Source: Bacteroidaceae bacterium (GTDB lineage: Bacteria > Bacteroidota > Bacteroidia > Bacteroidales > Bacteroidaceae). From it: DNA of 32,139 nt. Under the pieces are notes generated by a model. It did no database searches. It worked only from the letters and a program-made list of their open reading frames with translations, and had not been told where the DNA came from. The stretch is taken from NCBI GenBank assembly GCA_017420875.1, contig JAFQNW010000129.1, positions 1 through 32,139 of the forward strand, read 5' to 3'. The position numbers and the translations under genes were made by a program. The number at the start of each line of letters is the position of its first letter. Position 1 is the first letter of the stretch. Positions 9,391 to 18,097 of this stretch are shown piece after piece.

Positions 9391-9696
9391 ATGTTGATAT
9401 ATAATACGACCTACCAGGTTGAATTGGCAGAAGCAAGAAATCTAGTTATATGGTTGAGTGAATGCTACATTCCTCAAGTTGAGGAAAATGGAAAATTGTC
9501 TCATCCAAGGCTTACCCAAATTATCAGTCATCAGGAGGCTGATAGTGAATGTTTTTCCTTGCAATGGGAAGTAGAAGACACGGCTACCTTGCATCGTTGG
9601 CATACTGAGCAAGGAATGAAGCTGAACGAAGAATTGATGAAGATTTTTAGAGATAAGGTGGTAGGATTTCCTACCTTGATGGAGGTCATCAAGTGA
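9391..9696 (+). CDS. DUF4286 family protein
   Basis: A small soluble protein of 101 residues with no signal or membrane segment. The start '[11 protein letters not shown]' and the centre '[16 protein letters not shown]' match the DUF4286 family, a ferredoxin-like alpha+beta fold common in Bacteroidetes, with no known activity that I am aware of. Its TGA stop (9694-9696) overlaps the GTG start of ruvC (9693-9695), so translation is probably coupled. The family often sits directly before ruvC in Bacteroidales, which hints at a link to recombination or simply to conserved operon order. No function is assigned. Confidence 0.85.
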   Translation: MLIYNTTYQVELAEARNLVIWLSECYIPQVEENGKLSHPRLTQIISHQEADSECFSLQWEVEDTATLHRWHTEQGMKLNEELMKIFRDKVVGFPTLMEVIK

Positions 9697-10262
9697 GCAA
9701 GCCGATAAAAGATAAAGTTATCCTAGGCATTGACCCAGGCACCAACTTGATGGGATACGGAGTTTTGCAAATCATTGATTCCAAACCACATGTGGTCACT
9801 TTGGGAGTCATTGACCTTCGTAAATATGCCAACCATTATCTCAAGTTGGGGCATATTCATAAACGTGTAACCGGCATCATCAAGTCCTATCTTCCTGATG
9901 AATTGGCCATCGAAGCTCCTTTCTTCGGGAAGAATGTGCAATCGATGTTGAAACTAGGGCGTGCTCAAGGAGTAGCCATGGCAGCTGCATTGGAAAGAGA
10001 TATTCCTATTACCGAATATGCACCTCTGAAAATCAAGATGTCCATCACCGGAAACGGACAGGCCAGTAAAGAGCAAGTGGCCGATATGTTGAAGCGAATG
10101 TTGAAGTTGAATGATGAAATGACCGGACCTTTTCTGGATGCTACGGATGCACTAGCAGCAGCCTATTGCCATTACCTTCAACTGAATCGTCCTCAAACGG
10201 TAAAGGCCTATACCAGTTGGAAAGATTTTATAAACAAGAACCCGAACAAAATAATCAAGTAA
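9693..10262 (+). CDS. ruvC: Holliday junction resolvase RuvC
   Basis: A dimeric endonuclease that cuts Holliday junctions loaded with RuvAB; 189 residues. The RNase H-like catalytic acids are all present: D14 in 'LGIDPGTN', E74 in '[11 protein letters not shown]', and D149 and D152 in '[10 protein letters not shown]'. It starts with GTG, overlapping the DUF4286 stop by three bases. The alternative in-frame starts would cut into the first beta strand, so GTG at 9693 is preferred. The pullulanase gene follows after 4 nt. It is slightly longer than the E. coli protein owing to a short C-terminal tail. Confidence 0.97.
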   Translation: MSKPIKDKVILGIDPGTNLMGYGVLQIIDSKPHVVTLGVIDLRKYANHYLKLGHIHKRVTGIIKSYLPDELAIEAPFFGKNVQSMLKLGRAQGVAMAAALERDIPITEYAPLKIKMSITGNGQASKEQVADMLKRMLKLNDEMTGPFLDATDALAAAYCHYLQLNRPQTVKAYTSWKDFINKNPNKIIK

Positions 10263-10266
10263 TTCT

Positions 10267-12264
10267 ATGAAAGTAAAAAATCTTATTTTAGCATCGATTG
10301 TTTCGACTACCATCAGTTGTCAGTCGGTCAAAAAAGAATACACTTCGTTCGAAAGTTATCCAGTTCGTGAAGGAGAATTGACTGAAATGGATTATTCACC
10401 TTCAGAAACCAAGTTTTCGTTATGGTCGCCCGTAGCCGATGAAGTCAAGGTCTTGCTTTACGAATCAGGTCACGAAGGCTCGGCCTATGGCACACATAAC
10501 ATGGAAAGGGGCGAAGATGGTACATGGACGGTAACGATTAAAGAAGACCTTCATGGAAAGTTCTATACCTTCAATGTAAAAGTTGACGGGAAATGGTTAG
10601 GCGATACTCCGGGCATCATGGCAAAGGCCGTTGGTGTCAATGGAAGAAGAGCAGCAGTTCTTGACTTGGATACCACCGACCCAGAAGGTTGGGAAAACGA
10701 TGTGCGTCCAGCTTTGAATAGCTTTGCCGATATTGTAGTGTACGAAATGCATCATCGTGATTTTTCACTCGATTCTGTATCAGGCATTTCCAACAAAGGC
10801 AAGTTCCTGGCTCTTACCGAACAAGGCACCAAGAGCTCCTTAGGCGAAATGACCGGGATTGACCATCTCAAGGAATTGGGCGTGAACCACGTACATATTC
10901 TTCCTTCGTATGATTATGCGTCCGTAGACGAAAGCCAATTGAACAAGGCACAATACAATTGGGGATACGACCCTGTGAATTACAATGTTCCTGATGGTTC
11001 GTATTCAACCGATCCGTACAACCCTGCGGTTCGTATCAAGGAATTCAAGCAAATGGTACAAGCTTTACACAAGGCCGGTATCCGTGTGGTTCTTGACGTG
11101 GTGTATAATCATACGTTCAATACCGAAAATAGTAATTTCGAATTGACCGTACCCGGTTATTTCTATCGATTTACCAAAGACGGTAAGTTGGCCGATGGCT
11201 CGGGTTGTGGAAACGAAACCGCCAGCGACCGAGCCATGATGCGTAAGTATATGATTGAATCGGTCTTGCATTGGGTAAATGAGTACCACATTGATGGTTT
11301 CCGTTTCGACTTGATGGGTATCCATGATATCGAAACCATGAACGAAATCCGTGCCGCTTTGAATAAGATAGACCCTACCATCTTTGTATATGGTGAAGGA
11401 TGGGCAGCCAGTGCTCCACAAATGAAGGAAGAAGATTTGGCCATGAAGGCAAATGCCTACAAGATGCCGGGTATAGCCGTATTCTCGGACGAAATGCGTG
11501 ATGGCCTCCGTGGACCTTGGAGTGATGATAAGGACGGAGCATTCTTGATAGGCAATCCGGGACATGAAATGAGTGTCATGTATGGTTTGGTGGGATGTAT
11601 TCCTCATCCTCAGGTAATTAATGATTCGGTTAATTATAGCAAGAAGCCATGGGCTACACAACCTACTCAGATGATTAGCTATGTAAGTTGTCACGATGAT
11701 ATGTGCCTGGCCGACCGTATCAAGCATACTCTCCCTGCCGATGCAAGTGAAGCCGAACGCATTGCCTTGCATAAGTTGGCCGAAACATTTGTTTTCACTT
11801 CGCAAGGTGTGCCTTTCATCTTTGCCGGTGATGAGGTGATGCGTGACAAGAAGGGTGTACACAATTCATACAATAGTCCGGATAACATCAACACCATCGA
11901 TTGGAAACAGAAATCCACCTACCGGGAAGTGTTCGACTATATCAAGACATTGATTGCTATGCGAAAGGCTCATCCAGCTTTCCGAATGGGCGATGCAGAC
12001 ATGGTTCGCAAACATATGGAGTTCTTGACGGTAGAAGGTCAGAATGTCATTGCTTTCATCTTGAAGGATAACGCCAATGGCGATTCCTGGAAGAACATCA
12101 TTGTCGCATTCAATAGCCGGAGGGAAGCTGCTAAAGTAAGCATCCCTAAGGGTGCGTATACGGTAGTATGCAAGGATGGTAAAATCAATTTGAATGGTAT
12201 GGGCAAGGTGAATGGAGCGGAAATGATTATCCCTGCCCAATCGGCTATGATTATTCACCAATAA
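10267..12264 (+). CDS. pulA: Type I pullulanase, GH13 lipoprotein
   Basis: Debranching enzyme hydrolysing alpha-1,6 bonds of pullulan, glycogen or amylopectin fragments; 665 residues. The signal ends in 'TTISC' with Cys18, so it is a lipoprotein. The residues after Cys (QSVKKE) are not acidic, so periplasmic orientation is favoured. An N-terminal CBM48 region (about 45-140, 'TKFSLWSPVADEVKVLLY') precedes the GH13 barrel. 'YNWGYDPVNYNVP' is the type I pullulanase signature. The catalytic set is 'GFRFDLMG' (nucleophile Asp), 'VYGEGW' (acid/base Glu) and 'SYVSCHDD' (transition-state Asp). It starts 4 nt after ruvC, so a DNA-repair gene and a glycan enzyme share a transcript. No susCD pair is nearby, so this is not a classical starch locus. 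Confidence 0.95.
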   Translation: MKVKNLILASIVSTTISCQSVKKEYTSFESYPVREGELTEMDYSPSETKFSLWSPVADEVKVLLYESGHEGSAYGTHNMERGEDGTWTVTIKEDLHGKFYTFNVKVDGKWLGDTPGIMAKAVGVNGRRAAVLDLDTTDPEGWENDVRPALNSFADIVVYEMHHRDFSLDSVSGISNKGKFLALTEQGTKSSLGEMTGIDHLKELGVNHVHILPSYDYASVDESQLNKAQYNWGYDPVNYNVPDGSYSTDPYNPAVRIKEFKQMVQALHKAGIRVVLDVVYNHTFNTENSNFELTVPGYFYRFTKDGKLADGSGCGNETASDRAMMRKYMIESVLHWVNEYHIDGFRFDLMGIHDIETMNEIRAALNKIDPTIFVYGEGWAASAPQMKEEDLAMKANAYKMPGIAVFSDEMRDGLRGPWSDDKDGAFLIGNPGHEMSVMYGLVGCIPHPQVINDSVNYSKKPWATQPTQMISYVSCHDDMCLADRIKHTLPADASEAERIALHKLAETFVFTSQGVPFIFAGDEVMRDKKGVHNSYNSPDNINTIDWKQKSTYREVFDYIKTLIAMRKAHPAFRMGDADMVRKHMEFLTVEGQNVIAFILKDNANGDSWKNIIVAFNSRREAAKVSIPKGAYTVVCKDGKINLNGMGKVNGAEMIIPAQSAMIIHQ

Positions 12265-12287
12265 TGGTGAGTCGGGGAAAAAACAAG

Positions 12288-12325
12288 AAGTGGGTGTGTT
12301 ATAATACACACCCACTTTCTTTTTA
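12288..12325. terminator. Bidirectional terminator between pullulanase and patatin genes
   Basis: A perfect 12-bp stem, AAGTGGGTGTGT (12288-12299) with its complement (12306-12317), and a 6-nt loop. T-rich tails occur on both sides (TTCTTTTT on plus; TTGTTTTTT on minus). It serves two convergent genes. The plus tail overlaps the last codons of the patatin gene. The stem resembles the hairpin at 5631-5665. Confidence 0.88.
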
Positions 12326-14530
12326 GAACTTATATCCTAAATTGATGTAGAATTCTACATTCTTCGATTTGTTTGAATAGTTCAACGTAGCCTCCAATGG
12401 ACCAAACATGCTATCTATTCCATATGTGAGGGCACAACCGAACATGGTTCTTTCCTGGAAAACATTTTTCAGCTTATAACTATTCAAGGCATAATTGCCG
12501 GCTAGAGTCAGGTAATGGATTCCACTTATCCTTTGACGTAATTTCACACTTCCTATCATCAAGGAGTTGCCCATTAATTCTACTTGGGTTGTACCATAAA
12601 ATGGTAATTGGTTGGGCAGGTATTTCTCCATGATGTCGCCTCCCATGATGTTCATCTTCGAGTAGGGGACATTGCTTCCAAACAACAGGCGTCCGTGCAC
12701 AGAAGGAATAATCGAAAAACTTTGCGTAACAGGTAATACACCCTCGAAAGAGGCAAGCACTCCCGAAAATGGCGATTTGTCCTCGTATTCAAAGAAGTTG
12801 TCCGTGTACAACGTGTAGGCACCATAGGCTCTGATACCTTTCGAAGGGAAGTAGGCCTTATCGAAAGTGTCGTAATAGAGGTTAGCAAAATAATTGAAGA
12901 AATGTTCGTTTCCGATGTGGACACCATCAAAACCTTGCGTATACAAGAATTTCCCATAGTCGTACAATTCGTAGCAGGTGCCAATACCAAAACGGAAATT
13001 TCTCAACCACACGTTGTTGTAGGATATTTCGCCTTTGTGGTATCTGAATCGTGAATTGAAGGCATGATTCCCGTTGTAATTATAGTCGATGTTATTATAC
13101 TGGAAATGGTAGGATAGGCTCAAATTGGAAAGTGGCGAAGGCTCTATGCCATAGCTGAATTTAGCTCCATAACGTTTGCCTAATCGGGCAGTGGCCGATA
13201 AGTATGAGGGCGTTTTGGTTTTCAAGGTCGTTTCGGCATTGAGCAAGAGGGTCGCGATTTCTTCCGAGTCGAAACGGATACCTATATTAATCTTGTTCTC
13301 CTGCTTTTTGTTGATGGTGTATACCAGATTGTATTCGTTGCCCGATTCTTTCTGGAGCTTGTAAGTGACACTCGAATAGGTGGTGTTGGCTCGGATGATG
13401 GATGTTGCACCTTCGATTCTTTCCAGTGTATTGAATCCATTTTCTCTCAGGTCGCATCGCTTGATAATCCATTTCTTGTCTTCTTCATCCAATCCCTCGA
13501 AACTGATTTGCTTGATCATGACCACCTCTTCGGGGATATAATACGTTTTACGTTTTGGCATGTAATCGGCCGGTATACCGATTTCTTTTTTCAAAGCAAT
13601 CAGAGCGTTTTCTTCTTGTAAAGCAGCTCTTTCACCTCGATTAATTAATGAGTCGATGGCTAGTTGTGAGAAGCTGGCAGCTGAGAATCCCTCCACATCT
13701 ACCTTGATGTGTACGTTCGTTTCGTCCAGGTTCTTGAGGTAGGTTTCTTGTCCCATCAAATCGACCAACTGAGCCAATATAGCACCGGCACCATCCAACT
13801 CGTCGGCAGGTTTCAATTCGCTTTGTACATCGACACCGATGATGATGTCGGCACCCATTTTCTTAGCAATATCAACGGGATAGTTATTGATGACGCCTCC
13901 ATCTATCAAGACCATGTTGTCCATTCGCACGGGAGTAAACACACCGGGGATAGCCATGCTGGCTCTCATGGCTTGAGCAAGAATTCCTTCATGAAACACA
14001 TACTCTTCTCCATTGACTATGTTCTCGGACACGCAAGCAAATGGGATGGGCAACCGATTGAAATTGATTGAATCATGGTAGCCTAAAGTCAACTCACTGA
14101 ATAGGTTAGCAATGTTCTGACCTTTGATAAGTCCGCCCGTCACCTCCTTGATGGCTATCTTGCTGAAGGGTACGGAAATGATGTATTTCTCATCTGCCTC
14201 GCGTTCGGACAGATTCTTTTCTTTTCTCGGAGTCCGGTCGCTCAACAAGAATTGCCAGTCTTGTTTCCTCACCAAGCTATCCATCTGTTCGGGGGTATAT
14301 CCGATGGAATACAATCCGCCGATGATGGAGCCCATACTTGTTCCCACCACATAGTCGATGGGGATACCTGCCTTCTCTATCACTTTTAAGGCACCGATGT
14401 GAGCCATCCCTTTAGCACCGCCACCACTCAGTACGAGACCTACTTTCTTACGAGGTATTTGCGAATTGGCCTGAGTTGAGGGGATTGCCCCAAAGAAAAG
14501 GAGAATAACCGATAATAGCAAAGTCTTCAT
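12323..14530 (-). CDS. Patatin-like phospholipase with C-terminal outer-membrane beta-barrel
   Basis: A predicted 735-residue lipid acyl hydrolase anchored in the outer membrane, with the PlpD/FplA (type Vd) architecture. A signal peptide ('LLLSVILLFFGAIPSTQA') is followed by the patatin domain (about 30-270): oxyanion loop 'SGGGAKG', nucleophile S65 in 'GTSMGS' and catalytic D210 in 'IDGGVINNYP'. A POTRA-like segment (about 330-390, 'IKQISFEGL') leads into a long run of alternating aromatic strands ending 'FYINLGYKF', with the terminal Phe typical of outer-membrane barrels. The frame opens five codons earlier at 14545, but the start at 14530 gives a normal signal peptide. No clean TAnnTTTG was found upstream; the upstream 14546-14688 is AT-rich and otherwise featureless. 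Whether the patatin domain is released or stays attached cannot be told. Confidence 0.92.
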   Translation of the reverse strand: MKTLLLSVILLFFGAIPSTQANSQIPRKKVGLVLSGGGAKGMAHIGALKVIEKAGIPIDYVVGTSMGSIIGGLYSIGYTPEQMDSLVRKQDWQFLLSDRTPRKEKNLSEREADEKYIISVPFSKIAIKEVTGGLIKGQNIANLFSELTLGYHDSINFNRLPIPFACVSENIVNGEEYVFHEGILAQAMRASMAIPGVFTPVRMDNMVLIDGGVINNYPVDIAKKMGADIIIGVDVQSELKPADELDGAGAILAQLVDLMGQETYLKNLDETNVHIKVDVEGFSAASFSQLAIDSLINRGERAALQEENALIALKKEIGIPADYMPKRKTYYIPEEVVMIKQISFEGLDEEDKKWIIKRCDLRENGFNTLERIEGATSIIRANTTYSSVTYKLQKESGNEYNLVYTINKKQENKINIGIRFDSEEIATLLLNAETTLKTKTPSYLSATARLGKRYGAKFSYGIEPSPLSNLSLSYHFQYNNIDYNYNGNHAFNSRFRYHKGEISYNNVWLRNFRFGIGTCYELYDYGKFLYTQGFDGVHIGNEHFFNYFANLYYDTFDKAYFPSKGIRAYGAYTLYTDNFFEYEDKSPFSGVLASFEGVLPVTQSFSIIPSVHGRLLFGSNVPYSKMNIMGGDIMEKYLPNQLPFYGTTQVELMGNSLMIGSVKLRQRISGIHYLTLAGNYALNSYKLKNVFQERTMFGCALTYGIDSMFGPLEATLNYSNKSKNVEFYINLGYKF

Positions 14531-14688
14531 GTTGTAATCTCTCATATGTACGTTTATTGGATAAATTAGCTAACTATAAACAATCTTTTGCAAAATTGGT
14601 TGTTTATTTCTTAATATCAAAACATTTTAATCCATCAAATTAGGTTGTTTTAGAAGATTTATTGTACGATATTACTTTTTTATATCCT

Positions 14689-14722
14689 TTTGTAACTCTT
14701 TATGGGATAATTCGTATATTTG
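14689..14722 (+). promoter_or_regulatory. Promoter of the ABC ATPase gene
   Basis: TTTG at 14689-14692 and TATATTTG at 14715-14722, spaced by 22 nt, with a short leader (24 nt) to the ATG at 14747. A good match to the Bacteroides consensus, with slightly long spacing. Confidence 0.65.
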
Positions 14723-14746
14723 CTTGTCAAATAACGAATCAAATCA

Positions 14747-16198
14747 ATGTATCCTGTTATCAAGATAGAGAATGGAGTCCCTCGTCATCCGCTTTACCGG
14801 ATGGCAGAACCGGTTAATTTCACCCTGAACAAGGATGAACAACTGGCCCTGGTAGGACCTAATGGAGGAGGGAAGAGCTTGCTGGTGGATATTCTGACCG
14901 GTAAGTGGCCCTTGCTTCTGAATGAGGTGGTGTACCACTTTGGGGATACCGGCTCGAACTTGATGTACGACCATATCAAATACATCCGTTTCAGAGATTC
15001 GTATGGCGATTTTGACTCGAACTTCTACTACCAGCAACGATGGAATTCGCAAGACATGGAGATTACTCCGCTGGTGAAGGACTTGTTGCCCAATGCTTCG
15101 GATGCCGACCTAAAGGATTCGCTTTACGACCTGTTTGGCATTACTCCGCTTCTGGACAAACACATCATCCTGCTATCGAGTGGAGAGTTGAGGAAATTCC
15201 AGCTAGTCAAGACGTTGCTATCCAAGCCTAAAGTGCTGATTCTGGACAATCCCTTCATCGGGTTGGACGGGAAGACTAGAAGCCTTTTGCAGGACTTGCT
15301 CGAACAACTTATCTGCACTACGCACTTGCAAATTATCCTGGTACTTTCGAAAACCGATGATATACCTAAGTATATGACGCATGTCGTTCGGGTAGAAAAC
15401 CGTACTTGTGGCCCCAAGCTTACCCTGACGGATTATCTTTCTTCGTTCAAGCCATCGAAGAATAATCAATTATCCGAACAGAAGGCAAGCTTGCTACAAG
15501 GATTGAAGATGAAAGAAGGGATGAACCTACCGGATGAGGTGGTGAAGATGGACGATGTAACCATTCGTTACGGCGAGCGAGTGATACTGGATAGCTTGAA
15601 CTGGGTCATTCGGAAAGGGGAGAAGTGGGCCTTGTGTGGCGACAATGGGTCGGGCAAATCCACCTTGTTGAGCCTGATTTGTGCCGACAATCCGCAAAGC
15701 TATGCCTGCCACATTTCCTTGTTTGGAAACCGCAGAGGGTCGGGCGAAAGCATCTGGGAAATCAAGAAGCACATCGGCTATGTGAGTCCTGAAATGCACC
15801 GGGCATACTCCAAGAACTTGCCGGCCATCGATATTGTGGCCAGTGGGTTGCACGATACCATCGGGCTCTACAAACGTCCGCATCCCGACGAACTGGAGGT
15901 GTGCGAATGGTGGATGGACTTGTTTGGCATTGCCGACTTGAAGAATCGCAACTATCTGCAACTATCGAGTGGTGAACAACGCTTGGTGTTGCTGGCACGA
16001 GCTTTCGTCAAGGACCCTGAGTTGCTGATTCTGGACGAACCGCTTCACGGGCTGGACATGAAGAACCGTCAGTTAGTGAAAGAGATTATTGAGACTTTCA
16101 GCAATCGGGAGGGAAAGACCCTCATCATGGTGTCTCATTATCCCGACGAGTTACCACCTTGCATCACGCATACGCTCTGCCTGAAACGGCATAGCTGA
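14747..16198 (+). CDS. Twin-domain ABC ATPase (ModF-like), first NBD with degenerate Walker B
   Basis: A soluble protein of 483 residues with two ABC nucleotide-binding domains and no membrane segment, as in ModF/PhrA-type proteins. Domain 1: Walker A 'GPNGGGKS' (K43), signature 'LSSGEL', Walker B 'LILDNPF', where the catalytic Glu is Asn (D167-N168). Domain 2: Walker A 'GDNGSGKST' (K304), signature 'LSSGEQ', Walker B 'LILDEPLHGLD' (D430-E431), which is intact. The short linker (about 230-265) is unlike the long charged ABC-F linker, so it is probably not a translation factor. The ModF label rests on architecture; molybdate involvement is unproven, as no mod genes are nearby. An ABM-domain gene follows 38 nt downstream without a visible promoter. 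Confidence 0.87.
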   Translation: MYPVIKIENGVPRHPLYRMAEPVNFTLNKDEQLALVGPNGGGKSLLVDILTGKWPLLLNEVVYHFGDTGSNLMYDHIKYIRFRDSYGDFDSNFYYQQRWNSQDMEITPLVKDLLPNASDADLKDSLYDLFGITPLLDKHIILLSSGELRKFQLVKTLLSKPKVLILDNPFIGLDGKTRSLLQDLLEQLICTTHLQIILVLSKTDDIPKYMTHVVRVENRTCGPKLTLTDYLSSFKPSKNNQLSEQKASLLQGLKMKEGMNLPDEVVKMDDVTIRYGERVILDSLNWVIRKGEKWALCGDNGSGKSTLLSLICADNPQSYACHISLFGNRRGSGESIWEIKKHIGYVSPEMHRAYSKNLPAIDIVASGLHDTIGLYKRPHPDELEVCEWWMDLFGIADLKNRNYLQLSSGEQRLVLLARAFVKDPELLILDEPLHGLDMKNRQLVKEIIETFSNREGKTLIMVSHYPDELPPCITHTLCLKRHS

Positions 16199-16236
16199 TG
16201 AAACGATTATTATTAACCTTTTAAATATCAATCATT

Positions 16237-16521
16237 ATGATTAGACTGAATGTATTTTTTACGTTGAAAGAAGATGTTAGCCTCGAACAAGTGAAGGCTT
16301 TGAGTGACGAACTGGTAGCCAAGTCACGTCAGGACGAAGGCAACAAGGGCTACGACCTTTATCAAAGCACCACCAATCCGCGTGTGATGATGTTCTGCGA
16401 AACTTGGGAAAGTCAGGAAGCACTGGATAAGCACTCGGCTATGCCTCACTTTACCTATGCGGTGCCTAAGTTGAACGACTTGACCGTGGATGGTATTCAC
16501 ATCGAGTCTTTGACGCTCTAA
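16237..16521 (+). CDS. ABM-domain (antibiotic biosynthesis monooxygenase/YgiN-like) protein
   Basis: A protein of 94 residues with the dimeric alpha+beta barrel pattern of the ABM family: 'MIRLNVFFTLKEDV' (strand 1), a helix to about 35, 'GYDLYQSTTNPRVMMFCETWES' (strands 2-3), 'ALDKHSAMPHF' (helix with the typical H-x-x-x-P-H) and a C-terminal strand. Members include quinol monooxygenases such as YgiN and haem-degrading enzymes. No haem-ligand pattern stands out, so a quinone- or stress-related role is the safer guess. It is probably co-transcribed with the ABC gene 38 nt upstream. The next gene has its own promoter. Confidence 0.87.
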   Translation: MIRLNVFFTLKEDVSLEQVKALSDELVAKSRQDEGNKGYDLYQSTTNPRVMMFCETWESQEALDKHSAMPHFTYAVPKLNDLTVDGIHIESLTL

Positions 16522-16551
16522 AGTTTATTAGCATCGATTCCGAATTTTTGC

Positions 16552-16559
16552 TATCTTTG
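16552..16559 (+). promoter_or_regulatory. Bacteroides -7 element upstream of the Dcu gene
   Basis: A perfect TATCTTTG, 26 nt before the ATG at 16586, in the 64-nt gap after the ABM gene. No strong -33 box was seen. Confidence 0.65.
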
Positions 16560-16585
16560 CATCTAAACTTGAAAAACACTTCGAC

Positions 16586-17884
16586 ATGCTGATACAATTA
16601 TTGTTCGTCCTCGTGGCGATTATTATCGGTGCCCGTCTTGGAGGCATCGGCCTTGGTGTAATGGGTGGTGTAGGACTTGCCATCCTGACTTTTGTGTTCG
16701 GACTCCAGCCTACGGCTCCTCCTATCGATGTGATGCTGATGATTGCTGCGGTCATCTCGGCGGCATCGTGCATGCAAGCTGCGGGCGGACTTGATTACAT
16801 GGTCAAGATTGCCGAAAGAATGTTGCGTAAAAATCCGTCGCATGTCACTATCCTGGCTCCGTTTGTCACTTATTTCTTTACCTTCTTGGCCGGTACAGGT
16901 CACGTGGCTTACTCGGTGCTTCCGGTGATTGCCGAAGTGGCTGCTGAGACGAAGATTCGTCCTGAACGTCCGTTGGGTATCGCCGTGATTGCTTCTCAGC
17001 AAGGTATTACCGCCAGTCCCATCTCGGCAGCTACGGTTGCATTGTTGGGCTTGCTGGCCGGCTTCGATATCACTTTGTTCGACATCCTTAAGATTTGTGT
17101 GCCGTCTACCATCATCGGTATTCTGGTGGGTGCTTTCTTCTCGATGCGAGTAGGCAAGGAACTGATGGAAGACCCTGAATACCTCCGCCGATTGGAGAGC
17201 GGTATGATAGACAACAAGCATGTCCAGTTAAACGATGTGAAGAACTTGTTCAATGCCCGCCTGTCGGTAGGTCTGTTCATCACCGCTACGTTGCTCATCG
17301 TGTTGTTCGGCTCGGTTCCATCGTTGCGTCCTACCTTCGACGGTGTGGCTCTCGGCATGCCTTCGCTCATCGAAATCCTGATGCTTTCGGCAGCTGCGTT
17401 GATTCTCATCATTACCCGTACCGATGGTATCAAGGCTACTCAGGGAAGCATCTTCCCGGCCGGTATGCAGGCGGTGATTGCCATCTTCGGTATTGCGTGG
17501 ATGGGCGACACATTCATCAACGGAAACATTACCGAGCTGACTGCTTCCATCGAGGACATTGTTACCGAAATGCCTTGGCTCTTTGGGGTGGCTCTGTTTG
17601 TGATGTCCATCCTGCTTTATAGTCAGGCTGCTACGGTTCGTGCCATTGTTCCGCTGGGCATTGCCTTGGGCATTTCGCCAATGATGCTCATTGCCTTGTT
17701 CCCTGCCGTGAACGGTTACTTCTTCATCCCGAACTATCCTACCGTGGTTGCTGCCATTAACTTCGACCGTACGGGTACTACCGGCATTGGCAAATGGATT
17801 CTGAATCACTCGTTCATGATGCCCGGATTGATAACCACCATTACATCCCTGGCGGTGGGGTTGTTGCTGATTCAATTGTTCTAA
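16586..17884 (+). CDS. Anaerobic C4-dicarboxylate transporter, DcuA/DcuB family
   Basis: An inner-membrane exchanger for fumarate, malate, aspartate and succinate, 432 residues, close to the 433-446 of E. coli DcuA and DcuB. Hydrophobic segments run through the whole length. Family-typical stretches are 'AAGGLDYMVKIAERMLR' near 66, 'FLAGTGHVAYSVLPVI' near 105, 'ASQQGITASPISAATVA' near 140 and 'FIPNYPTVVAAINFDRTGTTGIG' near 380. In a fumarate-respiring Bacteroidales cell it could exchange succinate or aspartate for fumarate. Many Bacteroides carry an asparaginase gene beside it. Here the next 600 bases have no intact gene. A and B types cannot be told apart, so no symbol is given. Confidence 0.94.
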   Translation: MLIQLLFVLVAIIIGARLGGIGLGVMGGVGLAILTFVFGLQPTAPPIDVMLMIAAVISAASCMQAAGGLDYMVKIAERMLRKNPSHVTILAPFVTYFFTFLAGTGHVAYSVLPVIAEVAAETKIRPERPLGIAVIASQQGITASPISAATVALLGLLAGFDITLFDILKICVPSTIIGILVGAFFSMRVGKELMEDPEYLRRLESGMIDNKHVQLNDVKNLFNARLSVGLFITATLLIVLFGSVPSLRPTFDGVALGMPSLIEILMLSAAALILIITRTDGIKATQGSIFPAGMQAVIAIFGIAWMGDTFINGNITELTASIEDIVTEMPWLFGVALFVMSILLYSQAATVRAIVPLGIALGISPMMLIALFPAVNGYFFIPNYPTVVAAINFDRTGTTGIGKWILNHSFMMPGLITTITSLAVGLLLIQLF

Positions 17885-17910
17885 ATCGACAGCTATATAG
17901 TTTTGACTGG

Positions 17911-17946
17911 AAAGAGGGTGTGTAGTTCTGCATGCCCTCTTTTCGT
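17911..17946 (+). terminator. Terminator of the Dcu gene
   Basis: AAAGAGGG (17911-17918) pairs with CCCTCTTT (17935-17942), extended inward by U-G, G-U, U-A and G-C pairs that exist only in the plus-strand RNA, then TTTTCGTT. It lies 27 nt after the stop. Confidence 0.82.
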
Positions 17947-18052
17947 TGGTGCCTTGTGCCAGGCACACGCTGAAGCAGAAGGTGGCTACAAGCATTATCA
18001 ACAGCTTCGGGATGACATGCAGCATGTTTGGCCAAACATGGGTTGTTTTCAT
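17945..18052 (-). pseudogene. Signal-peptide remnant or tiny secreted peptide start
   Basis: An ATG at 18052 opens a frame whose first 33 residues look like a Sec signal: an n-region, a hydrophobic core 'LLIMLVATFCFSVC' and a cleavage-like 'LAQG'. The frame then runs straight through the Dcu terminator and on into the antisense of the Dcu gene, where its protein looks like an ordinary shadow translation (rich in H, N, R and Q). A strong promoter lies just upstream (18098-18128). The simplest reading is the 5' end of a secreted-protein gene whose body was lost. A real short peptide, or a long antisense transcript to the Dcu gene, cannot be excluded. No homologue is recognised. The end coordinate is nominal: the point where the Dcu terminator begins. 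Confidence 0.4.
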
Positions 18053-18097
18053 AGTTTAGTTTTTGTGTTTAGTGAATAGTAGTAAGCTTACAACAAC

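Noticed and set aside
11065..11862. Minus-strand ORF of 265 aa inside the pullulanase gene
   Set aside because: The opposite strand encodes an intact GH13 enzyme with all catalytic motifs; the antisense product has no recognisable features.
17228..17944. Long minus-strand ORF (continuing from 18052) across the Dcu gene
   Set aside because: It is antisense to a clear transporter gene and its protein is rich in H, N, R and Q, with no fold or family. Only its first ~36 codons outside the Dcu gene look meaningful.
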